Below are positions 1-8,316 of a DNA stretch of 64,000 nt, in pieces. The position numbers were made by a program, and so were the translations under genes. The DNA comes from Lachnospiraceae bacterium (lineage in GTDB: Bacteria; Bacillota; Clostridia; Lachnospirales; Lachnospiraceae): NCBI GenBank assembly GCA_024698715.1, contig JAILRA010000108.1, positions 1 through 64,000 of the forward strand, in the 5' to 3' direction. Within the stretch, counting starts at the first letter, position 1; every line of letters begins with the position of its first letter. A model generated the notes under the pieces. The model was not told where the DNA came from. It ran no database searches and saw only the letters and a program-made list of their open reading frames with translations.

Positions 1-183
1 ACAATCAATAACCTTAACAATGTTGTAGAAAATACAACAGCAGCAGAGAGCCAGATTCGTGATACGGATATGGCAACTGAAATGGTTAAGTATTCGAACA
101 ACAACATTCTTGCTCAGGCAGGAACTGCTATGTTGGCTCAGTCAAATCAGGCAAATCAGAATGTATTATCATTGATTCAGTAA
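1..183 (+). CDS. Flagellin, C-terminal end (partial)
   Basis: This is the last 60 codons of a flagellin, the filament subunit; the gene starts outside the window. The frame runs to a TAA at 181-183. The residues show the typical flagellin C-terminal D0 helix: an [15 protein letters not shown] stretch followed by a helix rich in Ala, Gln and Asn ([12 protein letters not shown], then [14 protein letters not shown] at the very end). This heptad-patterned helix packs against the N-terminal helix in the filament core. A strong hairpin terminator follows 17 bases downstream. The glycosyltransferase genes that follow suggest that this flagellin is glycosylated, which is inference from position only. 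Confidence 0.93.
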   Translation, partial: TINNLNNVVENTTAAESQIRDTDMATEMVKYSNNNILAQAGTAMLAQSNQANQNVLSLIQ

Positions 184-199
184 TTAATTTTTAGTCTCT

Positions 200-231
200 A
201 AAAAGGGAATCGGATTCCGATTCCCTTTTTT
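200..231 (+). terminator. Rho-independent terminator of the flagellin gene
   Basis: A perfect 14-base inverted repeat (stems 200-213 and 217-230) with a three-base loop ends in a run of T. The A-rich 5' arm could also let it work on the other strand. It lies directly after the flagellin stop. Confidence 0.9.
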
Positions 232-257
232 AGATAATATTTTCTTAAGGTGTTTTT

Positions 258-833
258 ATGAATAATTGTGAAGAACTTGAAATAATAATAAAACAACAAA
301 TTGGAAATTTAAGGGATAATATAGAACAAATATATAGTGAATTATTAAGTCCTGCAGGCAGATTATTAATGAAAAACTCAAAGGAAATATCTGCAGTATA
401 TAGAATAGTAAAAGCGATAACGTTGTCCGGGGATTATAATTCATCAGGGTTGAAGGATCATATGGAATTGGAAGAGTTGATTGAACTGGACGATCGACTT
501 CGTTTTTTTGTATATAGAGCTTTTAGTAATCCATGCTCAGAAAACACTTTGCGAATGTTTTTGTCTTTGATGGAAGAACAAATATCAGTTTATTTTTTTG
601 CAATCTATGCTACTTCCTTGAATTTTGGTTTAGAAAAGACTATTCTTAATATTTCCCAAATGTTTGATGCAGTTAATAAGAGAAAAGAATCTATAATCTT
701 TCTTAATGCGTGTCTGAAGTTAGGCAGAAAAAAAGAAGAAATAAGAAATAAACTGATAGAAGAATACAATTTATACGGAATGCAAGAAGAAGCACTTAAA
801 TTAAGGGAAGAAGAGGAAAAAATTAATGAATAA
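258..833 (+). CDS. Small helical protein of unknown function, first cassette
   Basis: I do not recognise a named family. The 191-residue product has no signal peptide or membrane segment. It is predicted to be mostly alpha-helical and is rich in Glu, Lys, Leu and Ile, ending in a highly charged helix (about residues 155-191). An AAGGTG ribosome-binding site precedes the ATG at 258. It lies between the flagellin terminator and a glycosyltransferase whose ATG (826) overlaps its last codons, so the two are probably translationally coupled. The same layout, a small helical protein directly before an HQD-type glycosyltransferase, recurs at 3946-5113. A role as adaptor or partner of the glycosyltransferase is inference from this repeated pairing. 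Confidence 0.8.
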   Translation: MNNCEELEIIIKQQIGNLRDNIEQIYSELLSPAGRLLMKNSKEISAVYRIVKAITLSGDYNSSGLKDHMELEELIELDDRLRFFVYRAFSNPCSENTLRMFLSLMEEQISVYFFAIYATSLNFGLEKTILNISQMFDAVNKRKESIIFLNACLKLGRKKEEIRNKLIEEYNLYGMQEEALKLREEEEKINE

Positions 834-2685
834 TGTAAATGAAAAGAAATTCTGTTTTATTATTTGTGCAAATTCCAATCCCCTGCTGAACGAGTGCGTG
901 GAATATATTAATGAACTAAGTATTCCGGATGGATATGAAATTGACCTAATGGTAGTATCCGATGTGGACTCAATTTTAAAAGGATATGAAGAAGCAAGGA
1001 TTGCCAGTGATGCAAAGTACAAAATATATATCCATCAGGATACTTTTATAGTTAATTCAAATTTATTATTCGATTTGCTAAATATCTTTACTAAAGACAA
1101 AAAAATAGGGGCCATTGGAGTAAAGGGGTCAAAAAATATTTTGGGCAATGAGGTATCTATGGCGGATGATATTTTTGGAGAATGCATATCCATGAATTCC
1201 AAAAAGAATTATTGCAGCTCTAAATTTATAAAAGAAAGAAGCAACGAAACTGAAGGACTATATACAGAAGCAGGTTGTTTATGGGGATGCTTTATAGCAA
1301 CACAAAGAGATTTTGAATGGAAAGATATATTTGAGAATGATTGGAAGTGTTATTCGGTAATTATGTCTTTGCAAATACAAAGAAATAATTTTAAAACAGT
1401 TGTAGCCAATCAGGATGAACCTTGGTGTATTCATGATGGAAAAAATGACGGTTTGAGTTTTACTAAAAATGAATTAAAAAAACTGAAGGATGAATTTGGA
1501 AAGCTTGTTCCGGAAAAAGTATTTAAAAGAGTTTTAGTTGTTGATACTGAAGAAATAGCATTTCCTGCTATGGAGCTTTCTTTGTTAAGATTGGGATATA
1601 GTGTTGAAATTTATTTTGAGAATGTTTCAAGTATAAGATACGAAGAAGAACTTGTAAACAGGATGACCGATTGGATGCAGAAAAATGATTATCTGTTTGT
1701 ATTTACTTTTGACTATTCTCCCAATGTTGGAGAAGCGGCTCAAAGAAGTAACTTGAAATATATTTCATGGGCATGGGATTCGCCTTTACTGCAATATGCA
1801 TTTAATCAGGCTCAATATCCCTCTCTGTATGCATGCATGTTCGACAGGGGAGAAATAAATGATTTAAAAAAACTGGGATTAAAAAACGTTATTCATTTGC
1901 CATTGGTAACGGATCCGTATACTTCTTCGTTGATTTCCATAAGTAAAATGGATGAAAAAACATATAGCCATGATATTTCTTTTATAGGTAAAATGTATGA
2001 AACTGATATTTTAAAAGAATATAAAGAAAACTATGATGAAGGAAGTATTAACAAAATAGATATGATCATTTCGGAGGATTTATGTGACTGGAGGGACTCG
2101 GAAAAAATTTACAGTCATCTGGATGGTCGAATTATGTATGATTATTATAAAAATAGGAATTGTATAAAAGTTCCTTATTATTATGAAAAGTATTTTCAGT
2201 GTTCATTCTTTAGTAATATCGCGTATTTGGAGAGAGTAAGGATTCTCAATGCTTTAGCTGTGAAATATAAGGTGGATCTATATACCAAGGGAGATACCAG
2301 CGAATTAAAAAATGTCATTATTCATGGCCCGATCAACAGTGTTATAGGTGCTCCAAAAGTATATAAGTTAAGCAAAATAAATTTGAACATTACAAATAGA
2401 AGTATTAAAACAGGTGTTCCACTGAGAATATTCGAAATAATTGGCATTGGAGGATTTGTTATCAGTAATTATCAGGAAGAATTGGTTGAATTGTTTGAGG
2501 AAGACAAAGAAATTGTTGTTTTTAAAACGATAGATGAATTAATGGATAAAGTTTCGTATTATTTGGATCATGAGAAAGAGAGAAATAATATAGCTATGAG
2601 AGGCTATCAAAAAATAAAAACAAAATATAATTATGATGTTGCAATACAAAAATTATTGGAAAAATGTCAAATAACTATGGAATAA
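826..2685 (+). CDS. Two-domain glycosyltransferase: HQD-type GT fused to a DUF3880/CgeB-type GT-B unit
   Basis: Residues 1 to about 215 match the Glyco_tranf_2_5 type of GT-A-like domain, with an N-terminal KFCFIICANSNP strand, an SDAKYKIYIHQD segment (H70-Q71-D72) and WGCFIATQ further on. Residues about 233-619 form a DUF3880/CgeB-like GT-B unit, with the diagnostic YISWAWDSP at 312-320 and a C-terminal Glyco_trans_1_2-like part (GVPLRIFEI, GGFVISNYQ). Two transferase domains in one chain suggest that the enzyme adds two sugars in succession or builds a disaccharide. It overlaps the preceding small helical gene by 8 bases. Its 3' end faces a minus-strand paralogue and shares a palindrome with it. 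Flagellin as target is inferred from the neighbouring flagellin gene. Confidence 0.85.
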   Translation: MNNVNEKKFCFIICANSNPLLNECVEYINELSIPDGYEIDLMVVSDVDSILKGYEEARIASDAKYKIYIHQDTFIVNSNLLFDLLNIFTKDKKIGAIGVKGSKNILGNEVSMADDIFGECISMNSKKNYCSSKFIKERSNETEGLYTEAGCLWGCFIATQRDFEWKDIFENDWKCYSVIMSLQIQRNNFKTVVANQDEPWCIHDGKNDGLSFTKNELKKLKDEFGKLVPEKVFKRVLVVDTEEIAFPAMELSLLRLGYSVEIYFENVSSIRYEEELVNRMTDWMQKNDYLFVFTFDYSPNVGEAAQRSNLKYISWAWDSPLLQYAFNQAQYPSLYACMFDRGEINDLKKLGLKNVIHLPLVTDPYTSSLISISKMDEKTYSHDISFIGKMYETDILKEYKENYDEGSINKIDMIISEDLCDWRDSEKIYSHLDGRIMYDYYKNRNCIKVPYYYEKYFQCSFFSNIAYLERVRILNALAVKYKVDLYTKGDTSELKNVIIHGPINSVIGAPKVYKLSKINLNITNRSIKTGVPLRIFEIIGIGGFVISNYQEELVELFEEDKEIVVFKTIDELMDKVSYYLDHEKERNNIAMRGYQKIKTKYNYDVAIQKLLEKCQITME

Positions 2686-2698
2686 TTCTATTCCATAG
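2675..2698. terminator. Palindrome shared by the 3' ends of two convergent genes
   Basis: A perfect 10-base inverted repeat (2675-2684 and 2689-2698) with a 4-base loop spans both stop codons, so each gene ends by encoding Met-Glu inside the same palindrome. It could form a bidirectional RNA hairpin, but neither side has a good T tract, so terminator activity is uncertain. Confidence 0.45.
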
Positions 2699-3845
2699 CC
2701 AGGCTAAGTAATTTTGGGATTCTTTCTTCGTAGCTGAAAATACTGTTTGTTTTTTCAGTTCCTGACCGAACTATTTTTTCTCGGACAGATTCATTTGAAA
2801 TATAAAACTTGGCTTTGTCTAAAGCTTCTTCTGGAGAAGAAAAAAAGTCAAAGTCTTCTCCGGGAATAAAGAAATCAAATAATTCAGGTTGGAAAGAGGA
2901 TAAAAGAAAACCTCCGCAACTCATTATATCAAGTTGGCGTAAAGATATTCCGGAAGGAATGGCATGAAGACCAATATGAAGATTAATTTTTGAGGATTTA
3001 AAAACTATAGGCATTTCTTTATCGTAGTCTACAGGGGGATATTTCTTAATATTGTTTAAGGTTTCAGAATCGGGTGTAGTATACCACTTTAAATCTAAAT
3101 AAATGGATAATAATCCCAAACACATCAAACGATTTTCAAAAGTGGCTTCGGTAGCTAAAGAATAGGCTATTTGTTTTAAAGACACACTTTTTTCACCCAA
3201 AGTGAAAGGGCAATTGTGATCTTTTAAATCTTTATTTAAATCTTTCAGATAAGATTCGGATAAAGCATCCTTAACCAGATAGGTACCATATACATTTTTC
3301 TGCGATTCAATTAAACCTTTTAAATATCCTTTATTAAATTCATTCATATATTTAGTTAAAGCAGGAAATGAAGAATGGTATATTCTTCCAACAAAGGATA
3401 TATCGGAGGAATAGTCTGATGAATACTTTACTTGAGATCTGAGTGGATTTACTGCCAGTGGAAAGTGATAAACCGTATTATTAGTATTATCATATTCCAA
3501 ATACTGTTCTTTATCAAAGAAAAATGCTCTGTTGGTCGGGAGTGAAATAGTATCGGAAATATTTTCGATATCCAAGGGACAATCATAAGTCCATGAAATA
3601 TATCGAGTATTTTTGGCAAAGCATGCTTTAGCAACATCAGGGAAATAGTTTACGCTAAAAACAGCATCATAACCGCAAGAGGAGAGTTTATTATATACTT
3701 TATCATACAATTCTTGGCAATTTGACTTGTCTTTTTTGAAAAGATCCAAAGTTATTAAATCGAACTGAACAGCAATTTTGTTAAACGTATTAATGATATC
3801 GTTTAGGGTAAATTCATGGAGCCAAGAATAGATTAATAATTTCAT
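2688..3845 (-). CDS. DUF3880/CgeB-type glycosyltransferase
   Basis: The product (385 residues) is a cytoplasmic GT-B-type glycosyltransferase of the CgeB/DUF3880 family. The N-terminal Rossmann half carries the family hallmark RYISWTYDCP (about 81-90). The C-terminal half has the Glyco_trans_1_2 pattern, with KINLHIGLHAIPSGISLRQ, then SCGGFLLSSFQPE and a PGEDF segment. The ATG at 3845 is preferred over a TTG one codon upstream because GGGAG lies 8 bases before it. It is one of four such units in the first 9.5 kb and is transcribed towards the first one. It probably adds a nucleotide-sugar-derived residue to flagellin or to a glycan on it; donor and acceptor cannot be read from sequence. Confidence 0.85.
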   Translation of the reverse strand: MKLLIYSWLHEFTLNDIINTFNKIAVQFDLITLDLFKKDKSNCQELYDKVYNKLSSCGYDAVFSVNYFPDVAKACFAKNTRYISWTYDCPLDIENISDTISLPTNRAFFFDKEQYLEYDNTNNTVYHFPLAVNPLRSQVKYSSDYSSDISFVGRIYHSSFPALTKYMNEFNKGYLKGLIESQKNVYGTYLVKDALSESYLKDLNKDLKDHNCPFTLGEKSVSLKQIAYSLATEATFENRLMCLGLLSIYLDLKWYTTPDSETLNNIKKYPPVDYDKEMPIVFKSSKINLHIGLHAIPSGISLRQLDIMSCGGFLLSSFQPELFDFFIPGEDFDFFSSPEEALDKAKFYISNESVREKIVRSGTEKTNSIFSYEERIPKLLSLAME

Positions 3846-3864
3846 CAAACGCTCTCCCTTATAA

Positions 3865-3892
3865 TTGATTAAAGATGCAAAAATAGTATAAT
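3865..3892 (+). promoter_or_regulatory. Sigma-A promoter for the second helical-protein/GT cassette
   Basis: TTGATT at 3865-3870 and a consensus TATAAT at 3887-3892 are separated by 16 bases, in the 97-base gap between divergent genes. AAGGAG at 3931-3936 and the ATG at 3946 follow. Confidence 0.6.
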
Positions 3893-3945
3893 TATTTTAT
3901 CATAAGTAAAGTGTGTTTTAAAGAAAAAACAAGGAGATTGATTCA

Positions 3946-4434
3946 ATGTTTATTCCGACTTACGAGGAAATGTCAACGATTAATGAAAAGGCTTTGAAAA
4001 TAGAGAAGTCAATTGAATCTTTGCTTTCGGATAAAAGAGATTATGATGAAATAGAGAAAATATTAAGTCGAGATGAAATTCAAGAAATTGCATTGAGAAA
4101 TCAAAGGATTTATATATTTTACTCGATTTTTGATATTTTTGTTGAAGAAAAGAACCAAAATGTTGATTGTACATTATTGGATTACAGAACTATAGATGAA
4201 GCAATTAATGTATATAAGATTTTATCATTGTATTTAAGACGAATTGAATTTGATCTTCCTGAGATACAAAAAAATGAAATCATTAGTTACATTTTAAGAG
4301 AACGAATCAGTATGGTTGCGGTAATGGGAATAATCAAGAGCAATAAAAGAATTATTCAAAAGGAAAAGATAATAAATGGGTTAAAAGAAATATTAATGAA
4401 TTATTCATCCGGCTTGGAGGTGGAAGAAAAATAA
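3946..4434 (+). CDS. Small helical protein of unknown function, second cassette
   Basis: The product has 162 residues and no recognisable family. It lacks signal peptide and membrane helices and is almost entirely helical by composition, with many Glu, Ile, Lys and Arg and no Gly-rich or catalytic-looking motif. It begins from an ATG with AAGGAG 10 bases upstream. As with the 258-833 protein, it sits immediately before an HQD-type glycosyltransferase (4 bases between stop and next ATG). Direct sequence likeness between the two helical proteins is weak by eye, so common ancestry is not shown; the parallel position is the main evidence that they do a similar job, perhaps as accessory or chaperone-like partners. 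Confidence 0.78.
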   Translation: MFIPTYEEMSTINEKALKIEKSIESLLSDKRDYDEIEKILSRDEIQEIALRNQRIYIFYSIFDIFVEEKNQNVDCTLLDYRTIDEAINVYKILSLYLRRIEFDLPEIQKNEIISYILRERISMVAVMGIIKSNKRIIQKEKIINGLKEILMNYSSGLEVEEK

Positions 4435-4438
4435 TTAT

Positions 4439-5113
4439 ATGAATGATAAAAAGATTTGTTTTATTACATGTGTAAATAATCATGATTTTTATTCAGAGTG
4501 CCTATTATATATCGATAGATTGTATATACCCGAAGGCTATGAAATAGAAGTATTGTCCATAGAAGATGCAAAATCAATGACCGGTGGATACAATGAAGGA
4601 ATGAATTCTACTGATGCTAAGTATAAAATATATTTGCATCAGGATGTTTTTATTGTGGACAGATATTTCTTGTATGAATTGTTGGATATTTTTACCAATA
4701 ATACTGATATCGGAATGGTAGGAATAGTGGGCGCGGAAAAAATGTCGGAAGATGGCTGCATGTGGAACAAAAGAGAAGTCGGAAGTATGTATATGTTGGA
4801 TTTATCAGATACATCTAGATGCGAAGAATATACACGTCTGGGTTCTTATGTTTGTGATCCTGTTGAGGTGATAGATGGTTTACTTATGGCAACGCAATAT
4901 GATATCCGATGGAGAGAAGATATTTTTACGGAATTTGATTTTTATGATGCTTCTCAAAGTATGGAGTTTAGAAAGAGAGGATATAAAGTTGTAGTTCCTC
5001 TTATGGAAAAACCCATATGTGTACATGATGATGGTTTCATTTTGAACCTGATTAATTATGATAACAATAGAAAAAAGTATTTGAATGAATACAAAAAAAT
5101 GTTATTCAGTTAA
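4439..5113 (+). CDS. HQD-type (Glyco_tranf_2_5-like) glycosyltransferase
   Basis: This 224-residue protein is a stand-alone version of the N-terminal domain of the 826-2685 enzyme. It has the same opening (KICFITCVNN), IPEGYEIEV, a GGYNEGMNSTDAKYKIYLHQD run ending with H67-Q68-D69, and IGMVGIVGAEKM. In the family, the HQD segment takes the place of the DxD metal/nucleotide-sugar site of GT-A enzymes. The gene follows the second helical protein by 4 bases and is followed by a related but altered copy at 5179. It is likely cytoplasmic and part of a flagellin glycosylation pathway; the sugar is unknown. Confidence 0.82.
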   Translation: MNDKKICFITCVNNHDFYSECLLYIDRLYIPEGYEIEVLSIEDAKSMTGGYNEGMNSTDAKYKIYLHQDVFIVDRYFLYELLDIFTNNTDIGMVGIVGAEKMSEDGCMWNKREVGSMYMLDLSDTSRCEEYTRLGSYVCDPVEVIDGLLMATQYDIRWREDIFTEFDFYDASQSMEFRKRGYKVVVPLMEKPICVHDDGFILNLINYDNNRKKYLNEYKKMLFS

Positions 5114-5178
5114 ATTGAATTTTGAAAGAATCTTTAAGAAATCGGAAAAATCAAAACAGTTTTTTAAGGGGTAGTAAT

Positions 5179-6735
5179 ATGGAAAAAATATTTATTATAG
5201 TCTATAAGGAAGAGAATGAAACAATAGATCATCTATACGATGCTCTTCAGAATGTAGTTATTCCGGAGGAATATGATGTTGAATTACTGGAAGTGAGTAA
5301 TAAAAGCGTAGCTGCAGCTTATAATGAAATAGTTTTAATGGATTCAAAATATAAAATTTATATTGATAAAAGTGTATCTTTTTTGCAAGAAAATATAATA
5401 TTGGAGTGTTTAAAGCTATTTGAGAAGGAGTCAGTTGCTGCTGTGGGAGTAAAAGGAGATAATTTGATTCTTACAGACGGAACATCGACAAGAGTAGACT
5501 TTAAAGATCCCGAAAGAAATATGGATATTGTTTCGGTTGATTATGGCTTTTTTATGACTCGACAGAATATCCTTTGGAAAGAAGGTTTATTTAAAAAAGA
5601 TTTGAGATATACAATTATGTCTCAGTGTTTAGAATATAGAAAGGGTGGATTTTCCCTTGCTGCATTGGATAATGCAACGGAGTGGATAATAAAAGAAGAG
5701 CAGAAGGAAAGCAAAAGAGAAATAATAGATAATTTTTTAAGAGAATATTCAAATACAATATTTCCATTAGTATCGATTTGCATACCTACTCATGAAAGGC
5801 CGGATTTTTTTAAAGAGGCTTTGGATAGCGCAGTTAGTCAAACTTATTCAAATATTGAGATTATTATTTCCGATAATAGTGAGGATGACAGAACAGAGAA
5901 AATCATTCGCAAATATCAGGAAAAGTATTCAAATATAAAATATTTACGTAATCCGGGAGTCAGTGCAGGTATAAATTGGAATATATGTTGGGATAATATT
6001 TCAAAAGAATCTGAGTATGTTAATTTTTTGATGGATGATGATTTATTTAATAAAGATAAGATTGCGGTAATGGTTAATTATTTTCTCGCATTTCCGCAGT
6101 TGTCGTTAGTAACATCATACAGGCAGTTGATTGATAAAAACAAAAATCCCTTACCGGACAGGGAATGTAACAAGCCTGTAATTAATAATAGTGGAATAAT
6201 AGACAGAAAAAATGCCGGAAAACTGTTTTTTGCAAATTGTATTAATTGGATTGGTGAGCCCACAACTGTTTTGGTTAAAAGAGAATTATTGGGAGATCGT
6301 ATTTGGGGCGGTTGGTACGGAAAAGAAAAATATTTGATAGATGATTATATGCTTTGGCTAAGATTGTTGGAAATGGGTGATATGGCATATATTACATATC
6401 CATTAAGCTATTATAGACAGCATGAGAGCAATAGTTCTGTAAATAATTATAATATGCATATAACAGGATGCCTGGCTATGGCATCAGTTATTCAGTATGC
6501 GTGGAATAATAAAATATTTATAGAGGATAGTATAGAGTTAAAACGAGCACTTATTGCATGGCTTCAAATGTCTATGATTATTATAAATGCTTGTTTTTTA
6601 AGAGATACAAAAGATTTTTCTAAAGAGGATTTCAATGTATTGCTGGAAACATTCAGAGAAATGAGTATACGATTTACCGAAGAAAACCCGGAAAAAATCC
6701 AAATCGATTTGACAAATGAATCTTCAGTAAACTAA
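5179..6735 (+). CDS. Two-domain glycosyltransferase: degenerate HQD-type domain plus GT2 domain
   Basis: The ATG at 5179 is chosen because AAGGGG lies just upstream; a TTG at 5122 is in frame but lacks such a site. Residues 1 to about 190 follow the HQD-type fold of the two upstream enzymes (IPEEYDVEL, SKYKIYIDKS), but the HQD triplet is replaced by IDK (62-64), so this half may be non-catalytic and serve in acceptor binding. Residues about 196-400 are a GT2 GT-A domain, with FPLVSICIPTHERPDF, SDNSEDDRTEK and an FLMDDDL metal-binding motif (DDD near 286-288). Its last codons overlap tail-to-tail, by 12 bases, with the minus-strand gene ending at 6724. Confidence 0.83.
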   Translation: MEKIFIIVYKEENETIDHLYDALQNVVIPEEYDVELLEVSNKSVAAAYNEIVLMDSKYKIYIDKSVSFLQENIILECLKLFEKESVAAVGVKGDNLILTDGTSTRVDFKDPERNMDIVSVDYGFFMTRQNILWKEGLFKKDLRYTIMSQCLEYRKGGFSLAALDNATEWIIKEEQKESKREIIDNFLREYSNTIFPLVSICIPTHERPDFFKEALDSAVSQTYSNIEIIISDNSEDDRTEKIIRKYQEKYSNIKYLRNPGVSAGINWNICWDNISKESEYVNFLMDDDLFNKDKIAVMVNYFLAFPQLSLVTSYRQLIDKNKNPLPDRECNKPVINNSGIIDRKNAGKLFFANCINWIGEPTTVLVKRELLGDRIWGGWYGKEKYLIDDYMLWLRLLEMGDMAYITYPLSYYRQHESNSSVNNYNMHITGCLAMASVIQYAWNNKIFIEDSIELKRALIAWLQMSMIIINACFLRDTKDFSKEDFNVLLETFREMSIRFTEENPEKIQIDLTNESSVN

Positions 6736-7866
6736 AAGAGTATTAATTCTGTCACTATAAGAAAAGAATTTTTGAACTATATTGAAACCGGAAATTGCAA
6801 TTGAATCGAGGGTTTTGGGATTTTCGATATAATAATTTGCTTTATCAACAGCATCTTCCAAACTTTCATACATAATGACATCTTCACCGTCTACGAAATA
6901 TTCAGCCAGTTCGGGCTGATAATTGGAAAATAAAACTGAAGCGGATCCAAGAATATCCAGGGCACGTAAGGGAATTCCTGACTCGATACTTTTAAGGGTA
7001 GGGCAGAGATTAAGTTTACTGTTTTTGAAAACAGCATACATATCAGTATAGTATTTGACAGGACCTGATTGATTTACAGCAGGAGGAAGGTCATATTGTT
7101 GTGTACTGTATAGATTAACAGTATGATTTTCAGAAAGGGATTCCAGAAGAATTGTTCTTTCTACATGAGTAATCTGAGTATTGATCGCATATGCCAATCC
7201 GCGTTTGTTAAGTTTAAATTTTGTTGTTCCCAATTTGAGATAAGAGCCATTCAGTGATTCAATCAGAGAATCCGGAATGGCTTTTTCTATGAAATTACAA
7301 CCATAGATTTTGAATTGAGCTTGGAATAAAGCTTCTACAAATCCTTTTGTGTAATCGTCTGCGCAATAAAGGAGAGTATCAAGAGACGAATCATATATCA
7401 TGCCGACAAAAGAAATGTCGGCTTTATATTTCTGATTTGTTTCTTTTGAGAAAGACAATTTGGATATTCGTTTTGTGTTAACTGCAAGGGGAAGGTGATA
7501 AACATTATTAAACCCTGAAGCGTTAAATTTCTCTACTTCAACACGATCAAACAGGTAGATATGATTTGTGTCGAAATGGAAGTATTCCGTAAGTTGTTCT
7601 GCCAAAGGAGAATCGTAAGACCAGGAAATGTAGGGAATACCGAATTCATGAGCGGCTACTGCGATAAGGGGTAAGAAATTAATGCTTACGATACAGTCAT
7701 AAGCTTTTCTTTTTAAAGTCAAAGCAATTCTTTCAGAGAAGAATTCATCTTTGAATCTGTCTTTGAAAAAGTAGTACAGTTCGTCTACTTCATGATTTTC
7801 TTCCAGTATAGCTTCTTTTAAATCACGGAAAGTATAGCTTCCCATGTCTACCATCAGTATTCGCAA
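6724..7866 (-). CDS. DUF3880/CgeB-type glycosyltransferase
   Basis: The product (380 residues) is a GT-B-type enzyme with the family mark YISWSYDSP at 79-87. It also has HLPLAVNTKR, a SFVGMIYDSS segment and a C-terminal GIPLRALDILGSASVLFSN run typical of Glyco_trans_1_2. Translation probably starts at a TTG, since AAAGGAG lies a few bases before it and the first ATG is four codons inside. It is the last of three minus-strand genes (9489 to 6724) with short gaps, probably one transcript. It is a close structural relative of the enzymes at 2688 and 8317; flagellin or a flagellin glycan is the presumed acceptor. Confidence 0.83.
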   Translation of the reverse strand: MRILMVDMGSYTFRDLKEAILEENHEVDELYYFFKDRFKDEFFSERIALTLKRKAYDCIVSINFLPLIAVAAHEFGIPYISWSYDSPLAEQLTEYFHFDTNHIYLFDRVEVEKFNASGFNNVYHLPLAVNTKRISKLSFSKETNQKYKADISFVGMIYDSSLDTLLYCADDYTKGFVEALFQAQFKIYGCNFIEKAIPDSLIESLNGSYLKLGTTKFKLNKRGLAYAINTQITHVERTILLESLSENHTVNLYSTQQYDLPPAVNQSGPVKYYTDMYAVFKNSKLNLCPTLKSIESGIPLRALDILGSASVLFSNYQPELAEYFVDGEDVIMYESLEDAVDKANYYIENPKTLDSIAISGFNIVQKFFSYSDRINTLLVY

Positions 7867-7878
7867 AGGTTACTCCTT

Positions 7879-8307
7879 TTAAACATTGGTTTGATCAAAA
7901 ATAAAAAGGTTTATGCTACGAAGTTTTTCCAGACATCTTTCGTTGGGCAGTTCTTTTTTCTTAATTATATGAAATTGACGGCAATCCATTAAATTATACA
8001 GCAAAGAATCAGTAAGTGTACTCAACTCAAAACCGGCCAGATTGTAAGAGATCAGAAGATCAGGTTTTTGCTCACCTACGAAGGATTCTAAATGGTTTCT
8101 CTTATAGATATCGGATGTATCCATAAAAACCATATCGGCGGATTCGGAATCTAAAAAGAGTTTAGTTAAATCCTCACGTAATCTGCTTCCCATATCTTCC
8201 AAAACTGTTTGTGATGCGGAATCAAAAACAGACTTAATATCTGTCAAAACTTCAGAATTGGAAGGGGGATTATTTAATTCGTTATAGTTTACAACAATTA
8301 TTTTCAT
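7879..8307 (-). CDS. Orphan Rossmann-like protein of unknown function in the glycosylation island
   Basis: This 142-residue protein is not assigned to a family. It starts with a beta strand (MKIIVVNYNEL), continues with an amphipathic helix and then has SADMVFMDTS and KPDLLISYNLAGFEL. The alternating strand-helix order resembles the N-terminal half of the flanking DUF3880 enzymes. It lacks their YISW-YDSP motif and the whole C-terminal half, so on its own it should not be an active GT-B enzyme. It sits between two DUF3880 genes with gaps of 9 and 12 bases. It could be an accessory subunit, or a shortened relic that is still kept open. Confidence 0.72.
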   Translation of the reverse strand: MKIIVVNYNELNNPPSNSEVLTDIKSVFDSASQTVLEDMGSRLREDLTKLFLDSESADMVFMDTSDIYKRNHLESFVGEQKPDLLISYNLAGFELSTLTDSLLYNLMDCRQFHIIKKKELPNERCLEKLRSINLFIFDQTNV

Positions 8308-8316
8308 AATACTAAA

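Noticed and set aside
232-257. Sigma-28 type promoter for the genes after flagellin
   Set aside because: No TAAA-N15-GCCGATAA-like match was seen here or before the other glycosylation genes.
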